This document shows, one piece after another, positions 1-6,906 of a stretch of DNA of 64,000 nucleotides. Source of the stretch: [Scytonema hofmanni] UTEX 2349. GTDB lineage: Bacteria; Cyanobacteriota; Cyanobacteriia; Cyanobacteriales; Nostocaceae. A model generated the notes under the pieces. It was given only the letters and a program-made list of their open reading frames with translations, did no database searches and had not been told where the DNA came from. The position numbers and the translations under genes are program-made. The DNA lies in assembly GCF_000582685.1 (NCBI RefSeq), contig NZ_KK073768.1, positions 2,533,130-2,597,129 of the forward strand, given 5' to 3'. The first letter of the stretch is position 1. Each line of letters opens with the position of its first letter.

Positions 1-59
1 GAGGGGGGGATGGGGAGAGAGGGGGATGGGGAGAGGGGGGGAAAGAAGAATTTGTCTCC

Positions 60-139
60 TTGTCCCCTTGTCCCCTTGTCCCCTTGTCCCCTTGTCCCCT
101 TGTCCCCTTGTCCCCCTTGTCCCCTTGTCCCCTTGTCCC
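60..139. repeat. 8-bp tandem repeat (TTGTCCCC)n
   Basis: About ten consecutive units of TTGTCCCC, one of them with an extra C. This is a short tandem repeat of the STRR type common between genes of large-genome cyanobacteria. An open frame through it (26-211) is an artefact of the repeat. The rest of bases 1-394 holds no recognisable gene, only a GA-rich start and the leader of the phosphatase gene. Confidence 0.9.
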
Positions 140-394
140 GCACTCCCCAAACAATCAAGATATGTGTTTAAATATGGGCGATCGCTAACTTTTAATGGCA
201 AGTTATTCTGAAGGATAGGTAAGTCTATGGTTCACATTTTTAGAAAATATGCGTAAGAATTAATACTGTCACAAAAATTCACTGTTGAAACGACAAAATA
301 TTGTCGGTCTACTATAAGCAGCCGACATTTGTGGTAATGCATGGATTGTAGTGGTTAGAAGCACGCCAGGAACGGGAATTAAGGAACTTCCATA

Positions 395-2383
395 ATGCTG
401 ATTTGCCCCCAGTGTAAATTTGAAAACTCTAATACCAACAAGTTCTGTCAAAACTGTGGCACGTCCTTGACCCAAAAGGTCTGTCCCAAATGCAGTAGCG
501 CTGTGGCAGTCAATGCAGAACGATGTCAGAACTGCGGTGCGGAATGCGGCACAATTTGGTGGGCAATTATTGCCAAGGAAGAGACTTTTGTTGAGGAAGT
601 TAAGGAAAGTGAAGCTTTAGATCAAAAAATAAAAAACTTAGAAGATGATTCTGCCGTTGTCTCACTTTTACCTTCTCCCTTAATCGCTTCCTCCGATCTC
701 CAGGTTGGCTCTTATTTAGACTCCCAAAAGCGCTATCAACTGTTAGATCCGCTACCAGCACTATCGGAAGTTGCCGCTCAGACTAAGGTCTGCCTAAGAG
801 TTTTAGACTGCCAACCATATCAAGTGTCACCGCTACTGGCAATACTAAAAAATCAGCAAAACAGTTTGATTTTGTCATCAACTGAAGCATCCAGAATTCC
901 TAGCCTCGCTAAACCTTATATTGCTTTGCAACCAGGATCTCACCCAGAAATACCACCGATTCACGATGCATGGCAGGAAAACCAGATACAGGTGGTACTG
1001 ATTGAGAACCGATCGCATTGGCAGTATTTACTCAAATTATGGCAAGATGATACAACAAGTTCGTTACAAATTTTACATTGGTTTTATCAGATGACCCAAC
1101 TCTGGGCGCTATTAGAACCATTAAATTGTCGTCAAAGTTTGTTGGAGTTATCGAATTTGCGCTTGGATGAAGACCAAACGCTGGCACTACAAGAGTTATA
1201 CGTAGAAAAACATAGAAATAATTCTGCTGATTTGCCAGAAAATGCCGAAGCGCAACCTTTGACAATCAAAGTTTTGGGGCGCATTTGGCAGGCATTATTT
1301 AGACAGTCGCAACGCACTCAATCTGGCTCTGTTATCCAGATGTTGGGCGAGATTGAGTCAGATCAGATTGAAACGATAGCTCAATTACGATCGCGTTTGG
1401 AGGCGATCGCCGCAGAACTGCAACCACCCACAACCCCAACTGACCCAACACTAAAAGAAGATACTCCATCGCCGACTATCCTCCAATTAGACGACACAGA
1501 AATTACTGCTGGTAGAGGCGATGATACGCCAACAATGATACTGCCGATGCAGTTAATCAGCCTAGAAGATGCAGGACGCACCGATGTTGGGCGTCAACGC
1601 CAACACAATGAAGACTTTTTTGGTGTTGAAACCAAAGTTAACAAATTAGAATTGCCCAAAAACCGAGCTTTACAAGCGCGTGGTTTATATATTCTCTGCG
1701 ATGGAATGGGTGGACACGCTGGTGGTGAAGTCGCAAGTGAGTTGGCAGTTACCACCTTGCGGCAATACTTCCAAAAACATTGGTTTTCTAACCAACTCCC
1801 AAGTGAAGACAGCATCGCTGAGGCAGTACTTTTAGCAAATCAGGCAATTTACGATGTTAATCAACAAGATGCCCGTTCTGGTGTCGGTCGCATGGGCACT
1901 ACCTTGGTAATGCTTTTAATCCAAGACACTCAAGCAGCAGTTGCTCATGTGGGAGATAGTCGCTTGTATAAGCTGAGTCGCAAGGAGAAACTCAAACAAA
2001 TAACGGTAGATCACGAAGTCGGTCAACGGGAAATTGCTCGTGGAGTAGAACCAAGTTTAGCTTACACTCGCCCAGATGCTTATCAACTTACTCAAGCTCT
2101 CGGTCCACGAGACGAAAACTTGATCCATCCCGATGTACAATTTTTCGAGATCAATGAAGATACACTCTTCATCCTCGCTTCCGACGGTTTATCAGATAAT
2201 GATTTACTAGAAACTTATTTTTCTACTCATTTAGAACCGCTGCTAAGTTATGGTGCTAACTTAGAACGCGGAGTCAGAGAGTTAATTGATTTAGCAAATC
2301 AACACAATGGTCATGACAACATTACTGCTGTACTCATCCGAGCAAAAGTTCGTCCCTACGTCGAAGGTCAAAAGAATGGTTAA
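395..2383 (+). CDS. PP2C-type Ser/Thr phosphatase with N-terminal double zinc ribbon
   Basis: A metal-dependent (PPM/PP2C) protein phosphatase that would remove phosphate from Ser/Thr in the cytoplasm. The N-terminus carries two zinc ribbons (Cys4/7/18/21 and Cys30/33/44/47). A middle region of about 340 residues has no recognised domain. The PP2C domain covers roughly residues 394-655, with the opening motif GRQRQHNEDFFG, the metal site LCDGMGGHAGGE, ASDGLSDNDL and the closing HDNITAVLI. The ATG follows an AAGGAA Shine-Dalgarno. The next gene encodes an FHA kinase that also has a zinc ribbon, so the two probably act as an antagonistic pair. The phosphatase class is certain; the substrates are unknown. 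Confidence 0.93.
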   Translation: MLICPQCKFENSNTNKFCQNCGTSLTQKVCPKCSSAVAVNAERCQNCGAECGTIWWAIIAKEETFVEEVKESEALDQKIKNLEDDSAVVSLLPSPLIASSDLQVGSYLDSQKRYQLLDPLPALSEVAAQTKVCLRVLDCQPYQVSPLLAILKNQQNSLILSSTEASRIPSLAKPYIALQPGSHPEIPPIHDAWQENQIQVVLIENRSHWQYLLKLWQDDTTSSLQILHWFYQMTQLWALLEPLNCRQSLLELSNLRLDEDQTLALQELYVEKHRNNSADLPENAEAQPLTIKVLGRIWQALFRQSQRTQSGSVIQMLGEIESDQIETIAQLRSRLEAIAAELQPPTTPTDPTLKEDTPSPTILQLDDTEITAGRGDDTPTMILPMQLISLEDAGRTDVGRQRQHNEDFFGVETKVNKLELPKNRALQARGLYILCDGMGGHAGGEVASELAVTTLRQYFQKHWFSNQLPSEDSIAEAVLLANQAIYDVNQQDARSGVGRMGTTLVMLLIQDTQAAVAHVGDSRLYKLSRKEKLKQITVDHEVGQREIARGVEPSLAYTRPDAYQLTQALGPRDENLIHPDVQFFEINEDTLFILASDGLSDNDLLETYFSTHLEPLLSYGANLERGVRELIDLANQHNGHDNITAVLIRAKVRPYVEGQKNG

Positions 2384-2530
2384 GGGTTGGTGGTTAGGGG
2401 ATAGTGGTTGGTTGGAGCGTGGATAGTTGATAAATGTTGACTGTTAACCAACAACTAATAACTACCAACTAATAACCAACAACTATCAACTACCAACTAC
2501 CAACTAACAAATACCAATCAACAATATATT
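2384..2530. repeat. Degenerate CAACTA-rich tandem repeats between phosphatase and kinase genes
   Basis: From about 2440 to 2520 the spacer consists of imperfect CAACTAACTAC / CAACTACC units, preceded by a GGTTGGTGG / AGTGGTTGG stretch that can pair with it. This is repeat filler of STRR type. No promoter could be assigned with confidence. Confidence 0.7.
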
Positions 2531-3817
2531 GTGGTTACTCTGACCCTCTTAGAAGCGCAACAAAAAACGCCGCTCAAGCAGTGGTGCTTTGAAGACTACT
2601 CCGTAATTCGGATTGGTCGAGCGGCAGATAATCACGTTGTTTTAACTGATAATTTAGTTTCTCGGTATCATCTAGAACTCAAGCAAATCAATTCTGGCAA
2701 CAATGGTGGTTCTTGGCAGATAATCAGTCAAGGCACAAATGGCACTTTCCTCAATAGTGTCTTGGTGACACAGAGTTTGCTGCCAGATAATTCCCTGTTG
2801 CAATTAGCACAGGGCGGACCGCTACTCAAATTTGAAATTCAGCCAATAAAATCACCCGCTCCTAAATTAGCGGGAAAAGAAGTTGGCGAAATCAAAGCAA
2901 CTGCTAAGAGTTTCCCAGAAATATTGAGTGCGAAAATTCCGGCAATTTCACGCTCAACTTGCAACCACGAAGGTAATTCTCCTAACAATCTATTTTGTGT
3001 CCACTGCGGTCAACCGCTGACAGTACAGAAAGTAATTCGCTACTATCAGGTGTTGCGGACGCTCGGACAGGGAGGTATGGGGACTACCTATCTCGCTTGG
3101 GATGCAGCGGGTTGGATTGCTGGATACCCCCAATTGCTGGTGTTGAAGCAAATGAATGCTGATATGGCGAAAATAGCCAAGGCTCAAGAATTATTTGAAC
3201 GGGAGGCGTATACTCTAAAATCCCTGAGTCATCCAGGAATTCCTAAGTATTATGACTTTTTTGTGGATAGCGGTAAAAAATATTTGGCAATGGAATTAGT
3301 CCACGGTCAAGATTTAGAAAAATTAGTTTACAGCACTGGACCTGTCACGCCGAATCGTGCGATCGCTTGGATGATCCAAACTTGTGACATATTAGATTAT
3401 CTCCACAGGCAAGATCCACCACTGATTCACCGCGATATTAAACCCGCTAACCTGATGGTGCGAAGTTCTAATAATCAGATAGTGGTGCTGGATTTTGGCG
3501 CTGTGAAAGAAATTGGCACCGCACCGGGCACTCGCATTGGCGCAGAAGGTTATTGCGCTCCCGAACAAGAGCGAGGACAACCCTTGACACAATCCGATTT
3601 GTACGCGATTGGACCTACCCTAATTTTTTTACTAACAGGCGAAAATCCTTTTAAGTTTTACCGCCAGCGGGGTCGAAATTTCCGATTTGATTTGGCAAGC
3701 GTTCCCACTTTTACTCCGAAATTAAAAGAGGTTGTTGACCGCGTTACAGAACCACTGCCACGCGATCGCTACCAAACAGCGAAAGAACTCGCCGCTGCAT
3801 TAGCTACTTGCCAATAG
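2531..3817 (+). CDS. FHA domain / zinc ribbon / Ser/Thr protein kinase
   Basis: A Hanks-type kinase that phosphorylates Ser/Thr. An N-terminal FHA domain (about residues 20-100, with IRIGRAADNHVVLTD and SRYHLEL) should bind phosphothreonine. A zinc ribbon (CNH...CVHCGQP, about 143-165) links it to the kinase domain (about 171-428). The kinase shows the glycine loop LGQGGMG, the VLK lysine, HRDIKPANLM, DFGAVKEIG and the APE motif CAPEQ, so it looks active. The start is GTG at 2531; no ATG lies further upstream in frame. It lacks the transmembrane and sensor segments of PknB types, so signals probably arrive through FHA or zinc-ribbon contacts. It lies 147 bp after the PP2C gene in the same direction. 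Confidence 0.93.
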   Translation: MVTLTLLEAQQKTPLKQWCFEDYSVIRIGRAADNHVVLTDNLVSRYHLELKQINSGNNGGSWQIISQGTNGTFLNSVLVTQSLLPDNSLLQLAQGGPLLKFEIQPIKSPAPKLAGKEVGEIKATAKSFPEILSAKIPAISRSTCNHEGNSPNNLFCVHCGQPLTVQKVIRYYQVLRTLGQGGMGTTYLAWDAAGWIAGYPQLLVLKQMNADMAKIAKAQELFEREAYTLKSLSHPGIPKYYDFFVDSGKKYLAMELVHGQDLEKLVYSTGPVTPNRAIAWMIQTCDILDYLHRQDPPLIHRDIKPANLMVRSSNNQIVVLDFGAVKEIGTAPGTRIGAEGYCAPEQERGQPLTQSDLYAIGPTLIFLLTGENPFKFYRQRGRNFRFDLASVPTFTPKLKEVVDRVTEPLPRDRYQTAKELAAALATCQ

Positions 3818-3915
3818 ACGGAGTGGGGGAGCGCAGGACTGGGGGAGGGCAGGAGTGGGGATAAATAAGGAAGCAAATTCTTCCTTGTCTCCTTGTCCCC
3901 CTCTCACGAATGTCC

Positions 3916-4143
3916 TTAGTCTGACTCTTCGTCCCAAGCTTCTACTGCTAACAAATCGCCAATTGGGTCTTGCATAGTAAAGCCAAAATCTAACAGTTCC
4001 TGTTTCCAGTACTGCCATTCATTGCCGTAAAGCAACGCGATTTTCCAAATGCTATCGGTTGGCTTGATAATTTTAGATTCTACGAGTGATTGCACGTTAC
4101 GCTGCAATTTCACCATCGGGTGAATTACTTGCTGCTGAGTCAT
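3916..4143 (-). CDS. DUF4327 family small protein
   Basis: A 75-residue protein starting MTQQQVIHPMVKLQ and ending with an acidic tail (VEAWDEESD). Size, the VIHPMVKLQ opening and the IWKIALLYG...W core match my recollection of the cyanobacterial DUF4327 family, which has no established function. It has no signal peptide, no membrane segment and no catalytic motif that I can see. It is convergent with the kinase gene, about 100 bp apart across a G-rich/C-rich simple-sequence spacer. Coding status is well supported by composition; family assignment is from memory. Confidence 0.75.
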   Translation of the reverse strand: MTQQQVIHPMVKLQRNVQSLVESKIIKPTDSIWKIALLYGNEWQYWKQELLDFGFTMQDPIGDLLAVEAWDEESD

Positions 4144-4420
4144 AGCCTCGAATGAATTCAGATTTTGTATGGTAAATTCTTAATCAAAACTGCTTTCCCT
4201 TGCGGGATTTTTGCCTATGCGTAGAGTTGTACTTTGGCAAAGCCAGTCTTAACTTCTTAACTCTACCATAACTAACTCTACTTGCGTTGTGATAATTTCG
4301 GTTTTGTACGGTAATCACCACCTCAAGACTCAAATACCCCTTCCTCAGTTGTTGTAGACACCGAGCAAAAAAATTAGTCGTCCTGGAAAAGCGCAGATAT
4401 CGCACAGGTGAGGACGGCTA

Positions 4421-4853
4421 TTGACACTCCCCGCTATAAATACACGCGGATTCAAGATCCATTAGGGATTCTAATGAATTTACCCTCCACAAGCATTCAC
4501 GGACTGCCCGACCGCGATGTATATTTTTGAGCCAATGCGGCGAGTCAAGCACAACTCTTCAGGTTTCCAAGACTGCCGACTAGCAGCGGTAGCGAGGAAC
4601 GAGCGTCACCTGCCTTCCTACCTAGTGGACAGGTCTCCACATCAGTAAGCATTTGGCGTTCTACAACCGAAAAACCTGTCAATTTCAGCGCTTGACGCTC
4701 GTTGGGCAAGTCCAGTCAGCACAGTCGATAGAGGAAATTAACCGGCGCCATACTGAGTCAAGAAATTCAGCTTTGTTGGCTGGAAATATTCACCGTCTCT
4801 TAGAGCGAAACGTTATTCACGATATCGCAAATATTTTGAGTTGGACTAACTAA
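4421..4853 (-). mobile_element. Remnant of a TnpB-type IS200/IS605 element (3' end and right end)
   Basis: Read on the minus strand, the segment ends in a hairpin followed by GGGGAGTGTCAA (plus strand TTGACACTCCCCG at 4421), the common right-end signature of cyanobacterial TnpB elements. Upstream of it on the minus strand lies a GC-rich, structured-looking stretch of about 230 bases, the position where TnpB elements encode their guide RNA. No intact tnpB is present; short open frames here (including 4653-4853 plus) do not resemble known proteins. It is best read as a decayed element that kept its RNA and right end. Identification rests on remembered end sequences. Confidence 0.45.
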
Positions 4854-5170
4854 CCGGACATATTTATCTAAATTTAATATTTTTGCTTGTCAAAAATCGC
4901 AAAGGTAAATTACAAACAGCGGTTTTGCGCTTCTATAAACTATGATACTAAAAATAATTCTACATGAATTGTCGATCGCTGTATTTTTTTATTGCAAAAC
5001 GCACAAGTAATAAATTGAGATTTTTGAGTCTGACCTTGAACTCAACAGATTTGATAGAAGAGGCGGAAAGCTATAAACAAGATTAATCATTCGTTTACCT
5101 TTGAGATTGGGCTGCTCCCGTGAGGAACGACCTTTAGCAAATCTTGGAGGCTACTTGTTAAGTCAAGCAG
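4854..5170. other. Gene-free AT-rich stretch
   Basis: No open frame, RNA gene or repeat is recognised here. The DNA is AT-rich with a single HIP1-like site. It separates the TnpB remnant from the histidine-kinase fragment and is probably decayed sequence. Confidence 0.5.
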
Positions 5171-5400
5171 TTAGGGAGCATCAGCAGCAAAATGAATGAG
5201 ATTCCAGATTTTTGTATTAATTAATTTTATACTACAAAATGAAATACAAAATGTGGGTAATTGAACGGTAAAAGTGCTACCTTTACCTAATTCGCTTTGT
5301 ACGTTAAAGTTGCCTTGGTGTGTTCTTGCGATCGCTAAACCTAATCCAGAACCACCACTGCTACGCGAGCGATCGCTATTGACTCAATAGATACGCTGTA
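5171..5400 (-). pseudogene. C-terminal fragment of a sensor histidine kinase
   Basis: The minus strand translates to a typical end of a HATPase domain: SDRSRSSGGSGLGLAIA (the G2 box) followed by GNFNVQSELGKGSTFTVQLP, then a stop at 5171-5173. Just before SDRSR the expected FYRV reads IY-stop-V, an in-frame TGA where CGA (Arg) is usual. The frame is then cut by a MITE at 5404-5581. No HisKA domain or sensor part is found beyond the MITE. The fragment lies downstream of, and in the same direction as, the DUF305 (CopM-like) gene. In Synechocystis, copM precedes copR and copS (Hik31), so this could be a decayed copS; that link is inference. Confidence 0.8.
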
Positions 5401-5403
5401 AAT

Positions 5404-5581
5404 AGGACTTACGCAAAGTCGAAAATGTCATACTGAGCGAAACGAAGTGTAGCGTTCGCGTTTCTGAAGCCTCTCGTTCGGGAAGCGTCTCCGAAGGATT
5501 ATAGAAGTATCTCGGAGATTCTTCGTTCCGAAGATCGCTACACTCACAAATGACAGTTTATCGTTAAAATGCGTAAGTCCT
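5404..5581. repeat. MITE-like element with 12-bp terminal inverted repeats
   Basis: The element begins AGGACTTACGCA and ends with the exact complement TGCGTAAGTCCT, 178 bp in total. It has no coding capacity. The interior is rich in short inverted pieces (CTCTCGTTCGGGAAGCGTCTCCG and similar). Its left edge abuts the histidine-kinase fragment, so insertion or deletion at this point probably removed the rest of that gene. Confidence 0.85.
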
Positions 5582-5939
5582 GGTAAAGTAACATCATCAA
5601 GTTCTTTTCTGCTTCTACTCAACGAAAATCTCCCAGCTACAAAAGCTACACTCGCTAACGCAGCACCTCCTCAAACTCCAATTAGCCATTTTTACTTGCG
5701 TTGGTTGTGCGATCGCTCTTTGGGAACGCAGATTAGGCATCGCGAATAATCCTTGAGTACTGGGTTTCATACGTTATGTGGAGCGCGATACTCCGTAAGC
5801 GTTGGAATTGCGCTTATCTGCTCCACAAAACTTGGCTAAACTTATTCAAGTCTCACCATTCAACTAGAAATGAACATCTCTAGAGGATCTGCTTCCTCCC
5901 AGTCTGGCATTGAGAAATGAAATCAGGATGAAATCAAGC
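5582..5939. other. Gene-free stretch between MITE and DUF305 gene
   Basis: No intact gene is found. The minus strand holds a short hydrophobic piece (GGAALASVAFVAGRFSLSR) broken by stops, which may be a remnant of an unidentified gene. Nothing else can be supported. Confidence 0.4.
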
Positions 5940-6629
5940 TTACTTGTTGTACCAACTTTTTCGCCATTGCTTCATTTGATTAATTTCTGCATTTTGGGAA
6001 GTGATAATATTTTCGGCTAATTTCTTAATCTCCGGACGTTGAGACTTTTTCAAAGCATCTTGTGCCATTGTTACAGCACCTTCATGGTGAGGAATCATCG
6101 CATTGATAAAGCGCAAGTCAAAATCTTTATCAGCCGCACCCAAATCCATGTTCATCATCATGCCTTTCTTTTGGTCAGATGACATCTCCATCATATGACC
6201 CATTTGAGCATCATAAGCCATTGGTTTATCACCAGCCTTGGGATACCAAGTTGTTCTCCACTGCTTCATCTGAGTAATTTCTTGGTTTTGCGCTTTGATG
6301 ATTTCGTCTGCTAGCTTTTTGATTTCCGGACGTTTTGATTTTTGCTGTGCTTCCTGAGCCATAGAAATGGCTCCTTGATGGTGGGGTTTCATACCGTCAA
6401 TGAAGCGCAAATTGTAGTTAGCATCGCTTGGACCCAAATCCATCGCCATGCTGTGATTCATGGCATTTCCGTGCATCTGCTGCTTGTCGCTAGCATTGGT
6501 AGCAGTAGCGTTTGGTGTTTCGGCTTGTTTTTGCTGGGAACAAGCTGCAAGTGAAGTCGAAGCGATCGCACTTAAGGTTAACGCCAAAAACCTATTTCTC
6601 AAAGACAGGAGTTGCATAACTTTCTTCAT
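5940..6629 (-). CDS. Two-domain DUF305 lipoprotein (CopM-like)
   Basis: An exported protein with a lipoprotein signal: hydrophobic core, then SLAAC with Cys30 as the lipidated residue. Two tandem DUF305 repeats follow (about 65-135 and 155-229). Each has the pattern FI-(D/N)-x-M-x-PHH-x-GA followed by MAQ and a conserved KKLA..II..Q..EI.QMKQWR. The His and Met content (HGNAMNHSMAMD, GHMMEMSS, KKGMMMNMD) fits copper binding. The Synechocystis relative CopM is a periplasmic copper-binding protein; a role in metal tolerance is inferred here. The start ATG lies about 17 bases downstream of a MerR-type promoter at 6646-6677. Confidence 0.9.
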   Translation of the reverse strand: MKKVMQLLSLRNRFLALTLSAIASTSLAACSQQKQAETPNATATNASDKQQMHGNAMNHSMAMDLGPSDANYNLRFIDGMKPHHQGAISMAQEAQQKSKRPEIKKLADEIIKAQNQEITQMKQWRTTWYPKAGDKPMAYDAQMGHMMEMSSDQKKGMMMNMDLGAADKDFDLRFINAMIPHHEGAVTMAQDALKKSQRPEIKKLAENIITSQNAEINQMKQWRKSWYNK

Positions 6630-6645
6630 CTAATTTGCTGATTCC

Positions 6646-6677
6646 ATTGTGAACTCTCCACTCGGCTAGAGAGTCAA
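6646..6677 (-). promoter_or_regulatory. MerR-family-type promoter of the DUF305 gene
   Basis: On the minus strand, TTGACT (6672-6677) and CACAAT (6646-6651) are separated by 20 bp, longer than the usual 17. The spacer region holds a dyad with arms ACTCTC and GAGAGT (6653-6674). A stretched spacer with a dyad between the two boxes is the hallmark of promoters activated by MerR-family metal or stress regulators. No MerR-family gene lies in the window. The predicted transcript start would leave a leader of only about 10 bases. Confidence 0.6.
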
Positions 6678-6719
6678 CAGGATTGCAAAAAAATTGAAAA
6701 AGGGACTGGGGACTGGGGA

Positions 6720-6829
6720 TTAGGGACTGGGAAAACTTGCTTATAGGATTCAGACTTGAGCTTAAAGATAAACTCTTTTGTGATAGGGTCTATTTAGGGA
6801 CTGGGAAAACTTGCTTATAGGATTCAGAC
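6720..6829. repeat. 36-bp direct repeat, two copies
   Basis: The segment 6720-6755 (TTAGGGACTGGGAAAACTTG...CAGAC) recurs exactly at 6794-6829, 74 bp later. The region is flanked by GGGACTGGGGATTAGGG-type simple repeats. It looks like a recent local duplication in non-coding DNA. Confidence 0.9.
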
Positions 6830-6864
6830 CCCAACCAGGTTTTAAAGAAAACTCGCTGCCTTTT

Positions 6865-6902
6865 CCCCAGTCCCCAGTCCCCAGTCCCCAGTCCCCAGTC
6901 CC
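6865..6902. repeat. 7-bp tandem repeat (CCCCAGT)5
   Basis: Five perfect CCCCAGT units followed by CCC. Heptamer tandem repeats of this kind (STRRs) are characteristic of filamentous and related cyanobacteria. It ends five bases from the stop codon of the Wzc-like gene. Confidence 0.9.
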
Positions 6903-6906
6903 GGTA

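Noticed and set aside
26..211. 61-codon open frame at the left end
   Set aside because: It is produced by the TTGTCCCC tandem repeat, is Leu/Pro/Ser-only and has no Shine-Dalgarno.
5428..5622. 64-codon minus-strand frame
   Set aside because: Most of it is the MITE interior, so it is not a gene.
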